64,000 nucleotides of DNA, from assembly GCA_016235245.1 (NCBI GenBank), contig JACRLO010000008.1, positions 1-64,000 of the forward strand, read 5' to 3'. This DNA is from Nitrospirota bacterium. Its GTDB lineage: Bacteria; Nitrospirota; Thermodesulfovibrionia; Thermodesulfovibrionales; UBA6898. The notes under the pieces are model-generated. The model worked only from the letters and a program-made list of their open reading frames with translations, searched no databases and was not told the origin of the DNA. Every line of letters starts with the position of its first letter. Position 1 is the first letter of the stretch. The position numbers and the translations under genes are program-made. Below are positions 25,807 through 36,951 of the stretch, in pieces.

Positions 25807-26940
25807 ATGAAAAAAACTTTGACTGTCTTGTTTGCAGTAGCGTTTCTCTCGGGAGGATATCTTGCGTTCACCGCAACGGGTGTCTCCTCAACATCTTCTG
25901 TTATGGCTTCAAAAAAGAATTACGCCTCAACAATGTACATAGCGGGTATGGGAGGCCATTTTGCCAAGGCTGAGATCACTGTCGATCCAAACAATGCTGA
26001 GGAGCCGATAAAAGTAACTGGCCTCGACAGGGTTGTCATTGGTGACAAGACAACACATCCGACTCACGATGCCCGCATCGACACAAACGATCCGAACACA
26101 CTCTTTTGGTCCACCTATACCCTGGACCCTGACAAAAAGATGCATGTTGGCAAGACCGACCTCAAGACAGGCAATGTAATACTGGATGTCGCCCTGGACC
26201 CGGACAAAAGGGCCCCCGGAGAGAAACCGCCCCTCTATTGCGCATCAGGGCAGACCAGGAAAAATTACATGCCGGTCTTCATGGGTTCTGAGGGTTTCAT
26301 CGACATCTTTGACAAAAAGACCCTGAAGCATAAGCACCGCATGTTCGTCAGCGACATCGGTTATTCCCTTGGATCATATGTATTCGTCCACGGCATCAAT
26401 TCCAATGATATGAAGAAATTCATCATTTCCATAAATCAAAAAGGCGAGGACGGCAAGGCAAACGGTAAGGTTGACTTCATTCTTGTTGATCTGCCGTCTC
26501 TTGAAAAAGGCAAGTGGAAAGTGCTGAAGAAAAATACTCTCACCGGGGAGCCTGGGAAGACGATAACTTTCAGGCAATTCTTCAGCAAAAATGACAAGTA
26601 TATCTTTGAGTCAGCAGGAGACCGCTTCTGGCTGATCGATGCCAAGACGCTCAAGCTTGTTGATGAGAAAATGACCGTTGGTCAGAACCATGATGCGATG
26701 CCGACTCCGGACGGCAAATATGCTGTCCTGACGCTTAGGACAAACACAGAGGGATGCGATGCTGACGGCAAGGCTATCCCGGGGAAAACCATTACGGACG
26801 GGACCCTTCAGGTCTATGACGTCGAAGCCAGAAAGGTCATCGGAAAGCCTGTCTCCGTCTGTGTAGACTGTCATAAAGGTATAGGTCTTGGAGACAAGAG
26901 CGCCATACTCTGCGGCATAGACGGCAACTGGAAAAAGTAA
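25807..26940 (+). CDS. Secreted monoheme protein with beta-propeller-like body
   Basis: A 377-residue exported protein with a Sec signal peptide (about residues 1-33). The body has repeated strand-turn units such as GFIDIFDKKTLKHKHR, FWLIDAKTLKLVDE and LQVYDVEARKVIGKP that recall YVTN/YncE or cytochrome cd1-type propellers. A single haem c site, CVDCH, is at 352-356 near the C-terminus. The family is not recognised. It is monocistronic, with an upstream AT-rich region of about 200 bases and a strong hairpin just after the stop. A redox or haem-carrier role in the periplasm is likely, but the substrate is unknown. Confidence 0.82.
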   Translation: MKKTLTVLFAVAFLSGGYLAFTATGVSSTSSVMASKKNYASTMYIAGMGGHFAKAEITVDPNNAEEPIKVTGLDRVVIGDKTTHPTHDARIDTNDPNTLFWSTYTLDPDKKMHVGKTDLKTGNVILDVALDPDKRAPGEKPPLYCASGQTRKNYMPVFMGSEGFIDIFDKKTLKHKHRMFVSDIGYSLGSYVFVHGINSNDMKKFIISINQKGEDGKANGKVDFILVDLPSLEKGKWKVLKKNTLTGEPGKTITFRQFFSKNDKYIFESAGDRFWLIDAKTLKLVDEKMTVGQNHDAMPTPDGKYAVLTLRTNTEGCDADGKAIPGKTITDGTLQVYDVEARKVIGKPVSVCVDCHKGIGLGDKSAILCGIDGNWKK

Positions 26941-26950
26941 CTGCCTTTAA

Positions 26951-26983
26951 CGGGCAATGCAGTCCATTTTGCTGCATTGCCCG
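26951..26983 (+). terminator. Strong hairpin after the monoheme gene
   Basis: A perfect 12-bp stem, CGGGCAATGCAG pairing with CTGCATTGCCCG, closes a nine-base loop, 10 bases past the stop. It is not followed by a U run (CCTCTAC instead), so it is either a weak or factor-dependent terminator or an mRNA 3'-end stabiliser. Confidence 0.6.
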
Positions 26984-27088
26984 CCTCTACAGACTCCTGA
27001 TTACAGATTCCCCGTAACTGTCCATAATCCGTCAGACGCTGTTTTGGTACTGCATATGATAAGATTTATGAAATGGGGGAGGTAACCT

Positions 27089-28177
27089 ATGATCATCGGC
27101 ATACCAAAAGAGATTAAGAAAGAAGAGTTCCGGGTAGCGGTCACGCCCTCCGGCGTCAGAGAGCTCAGGAAAGCCGGCCATGCTGTCCTGGTTGAGACCG
27201 GAGCAGGTGCTGGCAGTGATTTTTCAGACAGCGAATATCTCAGGGAAAATGCTGAAGTATTAGACAGAAAGATATTATTTGACAGGGCGGATCTTATTGT
27301 AAAAGTCAAAGAGCCCCTCCCTTCAGAATATGATCTTCTCACCGAGGGGCAGGCCCTCTTTACCTATCTGCATCTTGCTCCGAACAGGGAACTTACGGAC
27401 CTGCTGCTGCAAAAAAAGATTGCTGCTTTTGGCTATGAAACGCTTGAAAAGGACCAGGCCTTTCCCCTGCTCATACCAATGAGCGAGGTAGCAGGAAGAA
27501 TGGCACCACTTATGGGCGCATTTTTTCTGCAGAAGTTCCATGGAGGAACAGGCCTGCTTCCTTCAGGCATGGAAGGGGTCAGGCCTGCCAAGGCTGTCAT
27601 TCTCGGAGCGGGCGTAGTCGGGACAAATGCTGCCCGCATTGCAGCAGGTATTGGAATGGATGTTATCGTGCTGAACAGAGGCATTGAAAGGCTCCAGAGG
27701 ATCGATGAGTTGTTTATGGGCAGGGTTAAGACGCTTTCTCTCACCGGTGCAAATATTCTGCTGGAGATTAAAGATGCAGACATCATCATCGGGGCAGTGC
27801 TTGTACCCGGCGGGAAGACTCCTCTTCTGATCACGCGGGATATGCTCAAGACCATGAAAAAGGGGGCGGTGATCGTTGATGTGGCGATAGATCAGGGCGG
27901 CTGCGCAGAGACTTCCAGGCCCTCGACACATGACAATCCGGTCTATGAGGTCGACGGGATCCTTCACTACTCAGTCGCCAATATGCCGGGCGCCTATCCG
28001 AGGACTTCCACCTTGGCGCTTACCAATGCCACGCTGCCCTATATAAAGATAATTGCCGATATGGGGATTGATAAAGCATCAGACGATCCCGTTATAAAAA
28101 CCGCGCTGAACACCTATAACGGAAAGATAGTGCATCCAACGCTTGCAGCAGCAATGGATGGAAACAAAAAGGGCTGA
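27089..28177 (+). CDS. ald: Alanine dehydrogenase
   Basis: A 362-residue NAD-dependent enzyme interconverting alanine with pyruvate and ammonia. It has the N-terminal IGIPKEIKKEEFRVAVTPSGV signature, FTYLHLAPN with the catalytic His, the Rossmann motif LGAGVVGTNAARIA, and the AIDQGGCAETSRPSTHD and HYSVANMPGAYPRTST C-terminal segments. Full length. A strong binding site, GGGAGGTAACCT, precedes the ATG. Pyruvate links it to the PFOR encoded upstream. Confidence 0.96.
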   Translation: MIIGIPKEIKKEEFRVAVTPSGVRELRKAGHAVLVETGAGAGSDFSDSEYLRENAEVLDRKILFDRADLIVKVKEPLPSEYDLLTEGQALFTYLHLAPNRELTDLLLQKKIAAFGYETLEKDQAFPLLIPMSEVAGRMAPLMGAFFLQKFHGGTGLLPSGMEGVRPAKAVILGAGVVGTNAARIAAGIGMDVIVLNRGIERLQRIDELFMGRVKTLSLTGANILLEIKDADIIIGAVLVPGGKTPLLITRDMLKTMKKGAVIVDVAIDQGGCAETSRPSTHDNPVYEVDGILHYSVANMPGAYPRTSTLALTNATLPYIKIIADMGIDKASDDPVIKTALNTYNGKIVHPTLAAAMDGNKKG

Positions 28178-28196
28178 CCATCAGGCCAGCCCTTTT
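28167..28196. terminator. Bidirectional terminator between ald and atpC
   Basis: The stem AAAAGGGCTG (28167-28176) pairs with CAGCCCTTTT (28187-28196). A and T tracts flank it, giving a U run in both directions. It begins inside the ald stop region and lies 25 bases past the atpC stop, so it can end both convergent transcripts. Confidence 0.85.
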
Positions 28197-28220
28197 ATAA
28201 CAAAGAACATATACAATTGG

Positions 28221-28634
28221 TTATTTCATTCTTCTGACTTCCGCTACCTGCATCCTTGTCACAGCCCGCTCGATTGCAGCTTCAGCCCTCTTGAAATCTA
28301 CATCTTCCGCCTTCTTGAGGCGTTCTTCAGCCCTCTTCATTGCCGCCTTTGCACGTTCGATATCGATCTCATCAGACCTCTCGGCGCTATCAGCAAGAAT
28401 CCTTACCATGTCCGCACCAACTTCTGCATATCCCCCGCTCACAAAGAAGATCTTCATCTCATTTCCCATTTTACAGGTGAGCATGCCAATACGAAGCATT
28501 GTTACAAAAGGCACGTGACCAGGCAGAACACCAAACTCGCCCTCACTGCCGGTTGCCGTTACTTCATCGATCTCTTCGCTGAAGACAAGGCCCTGCGGCG
28601 TCACTATCTCAAGAAGAAGTCTTCCTTCAGTCAT
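28221..28634 (-). CDS. atpC: ATP synthase F1 epsilon subunit
   Basis: A 137-residue epsilon subunit, starting at ATG 28634 (MTEGRLLLEIVTPQGLVFSEE); the longer frame runs into atpD. The N-terminal beta-sandwich has GSEGEFGVLPGHVPF, and the C-terminal two-helix domain begins near RSDEIDIERAKAAM. Couples rotation of the gamma shaft to the ring and can inhibit ATP hydrolysis. Last gene of the operon. Confidence 0.95.
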   Translation of the reverse strand: MTEGRLLLEIVTPQGLVFSEEIDEVTATGSEGEFGVLPGHVPFVTMLRIGMLTCKMGNEMKIFFVSGGYAEVGADMVRILADSAERSDEIDIERAKAAMKRAEERLKKAEDVDFKRAEAAIERAVTRMQVAEVRRMK

Positions 28635-28636
28635 TC

Positions 28637-30959
<2,323 letters not shown>

Positions 30960-30982
30960 GATTGTCCCTTATGGTGCCGCCG

Positions 30983-32435
30983 CTAAGCCTGGAATCCTTT
31001 TTTGAAGTCCTCAACAGCCTGGGTCAACTTTGGTTTAAGGTCATCATCAATAGCCTTCTTGTCAGCCAGTTCCTTCATGAGATCTGCTTTACGGTCCTTC
31101 ATATACCGCAGAAATTCATCCTCGAATTTCCTGATAGCCTCGACCGGCACATCATCTATGAACCCCTGGGTAGCTGCAAAAAGAACAGCAACCTGCTCGA
31201 CCATGGACAAAGGAGCAAACTGACCCTGCTTCAGGAGCTCGACCATTCTCTTGCCTCGTTCTATCTGCGCAAGCGTTGACTTGTCAAGATCACTGCCGAA
31301 CTGGGCAAAGGCCGCAAGTTCCCTAAACTGCGCAAGGTCAAGCCTCAGCGTTCCGGCAACCTGTTTCATTGCCTTTGTCTGTGCAGCGCCGCCAACACGG
31401 CTGACCGAAAGACCGACGTTTACCGCAGGACGCACGCCGGCATAGAAAAGCTCAGGCTCAAGATAGATCTGGCCGTCTGTGATGGAAATAACGTTCGTCG
31501 GAATATACCCTGAAACGTCGCCAGCCTGGGTCTCGATGATCGGCAGAGCCGTAAGCGAACCGGCACCGAGTTCATCAGAAAGTTTGTCCAGGCGGTCTCC
31601 TGAGCAGCAGTGAAAGCTGGCGGTAGGCCGTTGCCTGTTTGGACAGATCATCATATACGATCAGCGCGTGCTTGCCGCTGTCCCGAAAATATTCACCCAT
31701 AGCGCAGCCGGTGTAAGGAGCAATATACTGAAGGGGCGCCGGATCGCTGGCAGTTGCTGAAACCACGATCGTGTGCTCAAGCGCTCCATTTTCTTCAAGG
31801 ATCTTCACAATACGGGCAACGTTTGACTGCTTCTGGCCGACGGCCACATAGATGCAGGTCACATCTCCGCCCCTCTGGTTGATAATAGCATCGATCGCAA
31901 CAGCGGTCTTGCCGGTCTGGCGGTCGCCGATGATCAGCTCTCGCTGTCCCCTGCCGATCGGGATCATGGCATCAATCGCCTTCAGACCTGTCTGCAGCGG
32001 CTCATGAACCGACTTTCTTTCGATAATGCCGGGAGCAACTATGTCGACCACGCGCATCTCCGAAGTGTTGATGGGGCCTTTACCGTCTATGGGCTGGCCG
32101 ATGGCATTGACAACGCGGCCGCGCAACGCTTCACCAGCAGGCACAGACATAATCCTGCCCGTCCGCTTTACCACATCCCCTTCGTGGATCAGAGAGTCCT
32201 CGCCAAAGAGAACCGCACCAACCGCATCTTCTTCAAGGTTAAGGGCCATACCCATAACACCGTTAGGAAACTCAAGAAGCTCTGAGGCCATACACTTGTC
32301 AAGCCCGTAGATCCTGGCTATACCATCGCCGACGGAGATGACCGAGCCGACTTCACTGACATCAACTTTTTTCTCGAAGTCAGCTATCTGTTTTTTCAGC
32401 AGTTCACTTATCTCATCAACCTTAATTTCCATCAA
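30983..32435 (-). pseudogene. atpA: ATP synthase F1 alpha subunit gene, disrupted by a net 59-base deletion
   Basis: The first part (32435 to about 31590) encodes the N-terminal two-thirds, including the Walker A-type GDRQTGKT. It stops at 31575 after [10 protein letters not shown], where the frame changes. The rest of the alpha subunit continues in another frame (from [15 protein letters not shown] to the stop at 30983, including the VSRVGGAAQ arginine motif). About 20 conserved residues, REAYPGDVFYLHS and the start of the following helix, are missing. The locus is 1453 bases; adding 59 gives 1512, exactly 503 codons plus stop, the usual family length. All neighbours are intact, so this is either an assembly error or a recent lesion in a normally essential gene. 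Confidence 0.88.
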
Positions 32436-32436
32436 A

Positions 32437-32976
32437 TCACCCCTTTATAAGCTCATCTTTTAATAGTCTGAGTTGGCCTTTAACACTGCTGTCGTACATC
32501 GTGCTTCCCACCTTAACCAATATGCCGCCAAGCAGTGACGCATCCAGAACATACTCAACATCAACATCCCGGTCAAGCAGCTTCTTTAATGAAGCCTTAA
32601 GCCGCTCTTCGTGGCCTTTTGAAACTTCAACCGGCGTAAAGACCACCGCCTTGGCCTGTTTCTTCTTTTCGAGATATATGGCGGTTGCATTCTTCACGAT
32701 CTCTGAAAGCGCTGCAACCAGCCTGTTTTCTGCAAGGTACATAACAAATTTAGTCACGTTTTCCGAAAGCTTAGCCTTGTCTGCGATCTTCCGGATAGCA
32801 CCTTCTCTTTCAGTCTGGGAAAATCCCGGGTTCAATAGAAGACTCCTGACATCTCCACTCCTGCTCATCAACTGCTCAACGGCAGTCAGTTCCGTCAGCG
32901 CCTGAAGCGCAGCATCCATGCCTACAACATTAATAAACATCTTTGCATAGCGTTTTGCCTGTTTGACCGGTTTCAA
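32437..32976 (-). CDS. atpH: ATP synthase F1 delta subunit
   Basis: A 179-residue peripheral-stalk subunit linking F1 to the b dimer. [11 protein letters not shown] at the N-terminus, and [21 protein letters not shown] at the C-terminus, are family signatures. Sits one base upstream of atpA and overlaps atpF by four bases. Confidence 0.94.
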   Translation of the reverse strand: MKPVKQAKRYAKMFINVVGMDAALQALTELTAVEQLMSRSGDVRSLLLNPGFSQTEREGAIRKIADKAKLSENVTKFVMYLAENRLVAALSEIVKNATAIYLEKKKQAKAVVFTPVEVSKGHEERLKASLKKLLDRDVDVEYVLDASLLGGILVKVGSTMYDSSVKGQLRLLKDELIKG

Positions 32977-33590
32977 TTCTTACCCTCTATTTTCAGAAGC
33001 GATTCTTCAAGCAGTTTGATCTGCTCCTCTTTCGTTAGCCTGTCCTTGAGCTTTTTCTCGGCAAGTTCCATGGCGATTGCAACAGCTTCCTGTTTGATCA
33101 CTTCTTTCGCCATCTTGACTTCGAAAGCGATATTGTTCTTTGTCTGCTCAAGTATCCTGTCTTTCAGCTTAGCGCCTTCTTCGACGATACGTGTCTTTTC
33201 CCGCTCTCCGGACTCTTTGGCCGCTGAGAGTATATCTTCCAACTCTTTATCTTTAATCTTCAGCCGTTCTTCGACCTGGGCAAGGGCTTTTTGGGCAAGT
33301 TCTTTTGCCTCGCGAGCCTCTTTCAGGGACTGTTCGATCAGTTCAGTCCTCTTCCTGAAAAAGCCCTTGATGTCCATCATCTTCATCAGGAAGACGAGCA
33401 GCGCAACAAGGATAAGGAAATTTAGAATGGCAGGGGTATAGGTTGCGAGCAACGATTTAGGAGCCTCTTCGCCGCCGCTTGCAAATACCAGTGATGCGTA
33501 TAAAATGATGAGTAAAGTGCAACAAACAACGTGGACTACTTTCCTGGATTTCCGAATACTGAATAGTGATTGCTGAATGATATGCTTCAT
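32973..33590 (-). CDS. atpF: ATP synthase Fo subunit b
   Basis: A 205-residue b subunit. An N-terminal hydrophobic stretch (about 17-37) resembles a signal sequence, followed by a second membrane helix (about 54-69, ILNFLILVALLVFLMK) and a long charged coiled coil that forms the stator stalk. An extra N-terminal hydrophobic segment of this sort occurs in several anaerobic lineages. Overlaps both atpH and the b' gene by four bases. Confidence 0.9.
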   Translation of the reverse strand: MKHIIQQSLFSIRKSRKVVHVVCCTLLIILYASLVFASGGEEAPKSLLATYTPAILNFLILVALLVFLMKMMDIKGFFRKRTELIEQSLKEAREAKELAQKALAQVEERLKIKDKELEDILSAAKESGEREKTRIVEEGAKLKDRILEQTKNNIAFEVKMAKEVIKQEAVAIAMELAEKKLKDRLTKEEQIKLLEESLLKIEGKN

Positions 33591-34009
33591 GCCTTTACCA
33601 GCTTTCTGACGATCTCTTCAGAGAATTTCTCCGCATCAGCCTTTAATGCAGTTTTGGCCTTCTCGGCCTCTGTCTTGAGCTCCCCGCGAGCCTTCTGCAA
33701 CAGACCGGCAGCCTGTGCCTCTGCCTCTGCCAAGAGTGCCTTTTGACTTTTCAGGCCCTCGTCCCTGAGCGTTTCAAAGGCATCTTTTGCATTACGCCTT
33801 GCCTCAGAGAGCTCTTTATTCATCTTCTCAATGCCCTCTTCTTTTTTCCTGTCCAACTCTCTTGCCGCATCAAGGGAGCCCTTCACAGAACTCTCCCGTT
33901 CCTTGAACAGGGCAAGCAACGGCTTAAAGAGGAGGAAATTAAGAATAGCGACAAGGACAAGGAAATTGACGAGTAAGACAATCAGCCACTTTAACTCAAT
34001 ATCAAGCAT
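33587..34009 (-). CDS. ATP synthase Fo subunit b'
   Basis: A 140-residue second b-type subunit: one N-terminal membrane helix (LIVLLVNFLVLVAILNFLLF) followed by coiled coil. b and b' form a heterodimeric stator. It is the first gene of the operon b'-b-delta-alpha-gamma-beta-epsilon. Subunits a and c are not in the window. Confidence 0.9.
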   Translation of the reverse strand: MLDIELKWLIVLLVNFLVLVAILNFLLFKPLLALFKERESSVKGSLDAARELDRKKEEGIEKMNKELSEARRNAKDAFETLRDEGLKSQKALLAEAEAQAAGLLQKARGELKTEAEKAKTALKADAEKFSEEIVRKLVKA

Positions 34010-34050
34010 TGCTTCCCCTTGGATTGATTTTTGGTGAAAAGCTTAGGAAG

Positions 34051-34078
34051 GTTATCACAGGCAGATTTTCATTGTCAA
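34051..34078 (-). promoter_or_regulatory. Sigma-70-like promoter of the ATP synthase operon
   Basis: On the minus strand, a perfect TTGACA (34073-34078 complement) is followed after 16 bases by GATAAC (34051-34056 complement), preceded by TGT like an extended -10. The start point would be near 34044, about 35 bases before the b' ATG. Confidence 0.65.
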
Positions 34079-34135
34079 GAAATTTTGCATTAAAAATAGG
34101 AAGTTAGCCATTAAATTATCTGTATCGACAATTAG

Positions 34136-34161
34136 AAAAACTTATTGCTCTTATTAAGAGC
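34136..34161 (-). terminator. Small terminator after the BchE-like radical SAM gene
   Basis: GCTCTT (34147-34152) pairs with AAGAGC (34156-34161) around a three-base loop, and on the minus strand a run of five U follows after a few bases. It lies 19 bases beyond the radical SAM stop and upstream of the ATP synthase promoter. The stem is short, so the call is moderate. Confidence 0.5.
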
Positions 34162-34179
34162 GTGCGGAGGGAAAGGAGA

Positions 34180-35637
34180 TTATTTATTCGCGGCGAGCCG
34201 GTCCATGATTTTCTTCATCTCTGCCGGCATTTCACCCTTCATATGCTCCTTCAGGTAGGAATTATTAGCGATAATCTTCGTCACCTTGATCATGAACTCC
34301 TGTTTTTCCGGAGACAGTTTATCAAGGTTCCTGAGCTTATCCATATAGAAATTCTTCGACGCAAGACCGAGCTCATTGCGCACTTCATCGAGCGTCATCT
34401 CTTTCGGCTTCACAACCGGCTCCACGAGATTATATTTACTATAATCAAAAACCTCTACATACGGTTTCAGAAGCGGGTAGATCTCCGAATACGGCCAGGG
34501 TGCTATCGCCAGGAAAAACGCGAGGTCCGGGTTGTAGAATTTGGCCAGTTCAACCGTATTCCTGATCTTCTCTACCGTATCGTCCGGCATGCCAAGCACA
34601 AACGAGGTCTCAGAAACTATATTATGCTTGTTGATCAGGTCAAGCGCCTTCTTGGACTGTTCTACCTTGATATCTTTCTTGAATATATCAAGAGCCTCCT
34701 GCGTTGTTGCCTCTACACCAACATAAATGTGATCAATCAATGCCTTCTGGTATTTCCACATGATATCCTCATCACGGAGGATGTCATCAACCCTCGTTTC
34801 CATGAGGATCTTGGTACCAACTTTTCGCTCTATCAGAAGATCGAGGATCTTTTCCCAACGTTCCCTTTCGAGCGTCGGCGTCTCATCAGAGATCATGACC
34901 ACGTTGACACCATAGGTATCTCTCAGATACTCGAGCTCTCCAACGAAGTTTTCAGGGCTCCTGCCCCGCCAATTTCGCTGCCAGAAAAGCTGCTGGGAAC
35001 AGAAACTGCACTGCTGGCTGCACCCCCGGGAAGAACTGACAATGGCCAGACGCGAATTTTCCATGGTCCGATAGGTGTAAATGGGCCAGTCAACAAGGTC
35101 CCATGCAAGAGGAAGAGCATCGAGGTCCTTGATATATCCGCGTGAGGGGGTAACGACAAGCTTCCCGTTATCGAGATAGACAATGCTTTTTACAGCTGAG
35201 ACATCTCCACCAGAGTTTAGGGTATCGAAAAGGTCGACCAGAGTTTCCTCCCCTTCCCCCCTGACAATAAAATCAATGGAATCAGCATGGTCTCTGAATA
35301 ACTCTTCGTAGCAAAACGTAGGGTGCACATTGCCGATAACCGTAATAATCTTCGGGTTTATCTCCTTCGCAAGCTTCAGAACCTTAAGCGCATCAACGAT
35401 CCCGGCCGTAAATGCGGTAGTCGCTACCACATCAGGTTTTTCCGTTTCGATCCGTTTCCCGATCGTCTCGAGCTTATGCCAGTGGCTCATGGCATCATAG
35501 TAAACTGGGTCATATCCCCCAGCCCTGAGGCTTCCCGCGATATAGACAAATCCTACATTAAGCCAGACACCGGCAGATTCAACAACACCGGCATGATACG
35601 GGGGGGTTATAAGCATGACTTTAGAGATCTTTTTCAT
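34180..35637 (-). CDS. Cobalamin-binding radical SAM enzyme (BchE-like family)
   Basis: A 485-residue protein. Residues 1-150 form a B12-binding Rossmann domain (LITPPYHAGVVES start), and the radical SAM domain has the CX3CX2C cluster at Cys206, Cys210 and Cys213 (SRGCSQQCSFCSQQ). Motifs MISDETPTLERERW, VGVEATTQEALD and FVLGMPDDTVE belong to the BchE-type class, which includes methylases and ring-forming enzymes; the substrate cannot be deduced. It stands alone, bounded by its own downstream hairpin. The residue TLERERW replaces a more common DDxFxxN-like motif. Confidence 0.88.
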   Translation of the reverse strand: MKKISKVMLITPPYHAGVVESAGVWLNVGFVYIAGSLRAGGYDPVYYDAMSHWHKLETIGKRIETEKPDVVATTAFTAGIVDALKVLKLAKEINPKIITVIGNVHPTFCYEELFRDHADSIDFIVRGEGEETLVDLFDTLNSGGDVSAVKSIVYLDNGKLVVTPSRGYIKDLDALPLAWDLVDWPIYTYRTMENSRLAIVSSSRGCSQQCSFCSQQLFWQRNWRGRSPENFVGELEYLRDTYGVNVVMISDETPTLERERWEKILDLLIERKVGTKILMETRVDDILRDEDIMWKYQKALIDHIYVGVEATTQEALDIFKKDIKVEQSKKALDLINKHNIVSETSFVLGMPDDTVEKIRNTVELAKFYNPDLAFFLAIAPWPYSEIYPLLKPYVEVFDYSKYNLVEPVVKPKEMTLDEVRNELGLASKNFYMDKLRNLDKLSPEKQEFMIKVTKIIANNSYLKEHMKGEMPAEMKKIMDRLAANK

Positions 35638-35764
35638 AATTTTTTATAATAAGCAAATTCCGTGCTATATATCAAGTGAATTCCAGAAATTTGAACGTAT
35701 TACTCACATACAGGCAGCATAAAAGAGATCGAGGAAGATAACCGGAAGACAGGAACCTGTCTGA

Positions 35765-36103
35765 TCAGAAGATCATTGAAGACTGCCACCAAATACCGAG
35801 TCCGAAAACGGTAAGGAGAACTACATGTTTGATTATGAGCAGCCGCCTTCGTCTCTTCTCTGCATCCTGTCCATAGACGTTATCAACATACGTAAATGTT
35901 CTTCCGGCACCAGTCGCAAAAACTGTTATCACGCAGACAATGCCAGCCCAGAAGAGCTGCTTCTTCAGCCCGAGGATTACCGTGCCGGCTTCTGCGGAAT
36001 AGACCTGCCTGCTGAGCCAATAGACAGCCAGAACGGTCGCGGCCCAGCATCCGGCGGCAAAATCATGGATAAAACCGATAATTATCGTCAGCGCTTTTTT
36101 CAC
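35765..36103 (-). CDS. Small integral membrane protein, unknown
   Basis: A 112-residue protein with about three hydrophobic helices (LTIIIGFIHDFAAGCWAATV, FWAGIVCVITVFATGAG, HVVLLTVFGLGIWW). His13 in the first helix and His91 in the last could be haem or metal ligands, as in HemJ/CopD-like membrane proteins, but the similarity is not strong enough to name it. No obvious partner is adjacent. Confidence 0.65.
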   Translation of the reverse strand: MKKALTIIIGFIHDFAAGCWAATVLAVYWLSRQVYSAEAGTVILGLKKQLFWAGIVCVITVFATGAGRTFTYVDNVYGQDAEKRRRRLLIIKHVVLLTVFGLGIWWQSSMIF

Positions 36104-36186
36104 ATTTCTTAATCTTATGTTATATCAACATATCAGAAAATAGCGTGGAAGTGCATTTACCTAAATAGCACATATACACGCAAAAA

Positions 36187-36220
36187 TACGAAAGGTCAGG
36201 AAACACTCTGACCTTTCGTA
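36187..36220 (-). terminator. Rho-independent terminator of the pseudopilin gene
   Basis: A perfect 13-bp stem, TACGAAAGGTCAG (36187-36199) pairing with CTGACCTTTCGTA (36208-36220), encloses an eight-base loop. On the minus strand it is followed by five U (A tract at 36182-36186). It ends the transcript about 50 bases past the pilin stop. Confidence 0.86.
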
Positions 36221-36270
36221 TGACACTTTTCAATAAAGTATACCCACGACAGATATGGGCATACTTTGAA

Positions 36271-36804
36271 TTAACGCAGCCTCAAACCTATGTCATCGCC
36301 CCCGGGAACTGTATTTGTCGGTGGAGTTTCAACGATACCATTAGGGCCAGCCGAGATAATCCAAATCGGTGCGACACCCACCATAGTAATATAGTTTGCA
36401 TTGAGCAAGTATTGATTTCCCCAAGGATCCGGGGTAACCGTAGCAATATAGGGACCCTTCCATGTATTTGGCCAGCAGTTATTGCTATCGTTATTGAGAT
36501 AATTATCAAATATTTCTAACGTCGAGGCATTCCAGCCACCCACTAATGGTGGCAAAGCCCCTGCGCCATGGATAAGAGTAACGTCAGGAGTACAGCTTGC
36601 AGTTACCGGCCAGTTCCCTGTATCTTTTTTCATGACAATAAGAGCCGCAGAAATAGAACGCACATCAGCAGCAGCCCTTGAAATCTTCGACTCATCGATC
36701 TCCTTGAAGATCAGGGGCACCAATATACCGGCCAGAACTGCAATAATACCGGCTACAACAATAACTTCGATCAGCGTAAAACCCTTCTGCTCCCTCAGCT
36801 TCAT
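36271..36804 (-). CDS. Type IV pilin-like / GspG-like pseudopilin
   Basis: A 177-residue pilin-like protein with the class III leader MKLREQKG/FTLIE (Glu at mature position 5) and a hydrophobic helix VIVVAGIIAVLAGILVPLIF. The C-terminal globular part has WKGPYIATVTPDPWGNQYLL, typical of GspG-type major pseudopilins and their calcium loop. It is monocistronic, with its own promoter and a strong terminator. No secretion ATPase or secretin genes are nearby; MglA encoded earlier could regulate pili. Confidence 0.9.
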   Translation of the reverse strand: MKLREQKGFTLIEVIVVAGIIAVLAGILVPLIFKEIDESKISRAAADVRSISAALIVMKKDTGNWPVTASCTPDVTLIHGAGALPPLVGGWNASTLEIFDNYLNNDSNNCWPNTWKGPYIATVTPDPWGNQYLLNANYITMVGVAPIWIISAGPNGIVETPPTNTVPGGDDIGLRLR

Positions 36805-36864
36805 AAAGCCCTCCTAATAGGATATTATTTATTGCACGCACGCTTCATTATTATCGATGAAATT

Positions 36865-36893
36865 ATAATATGACTTATTAATCGGCTTTTCAA
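36865..36893 (-). promoter_or_regulatory. Sigma-70-like promoter of the pseudopilin gene
   Basis: On the minus strand, TTGAAA (complement of 36888-36893) and TATTAT (complement of 36865-36870) are separated by 17 bases in an A+T-rich intergenic region upstream of the pilin ATG. Confidence 0.55.
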
Positions 36894-36951
36894 GAAAAAA
36901 CTTTAGTGCGTTATGCAATAGAGTTATTTTGAGGGGCAAAAGACCGCTGCC

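Noticed and set aside
31575-32435. Reading atpA as two separate genuine genes
   Set aside because: The two frames together make one alpha subunit with 20 conserved residues missing at the join; a frameshift or deletion explains it better.
34162-35145. Open frame of 327 codons on the plus strand opposite the BchE-like gene
   Set aside because: The minus strand encodes a full radical SAM enzyme with an intact cluster; the antisense product is Arg/His/Leu-rich with no family features.
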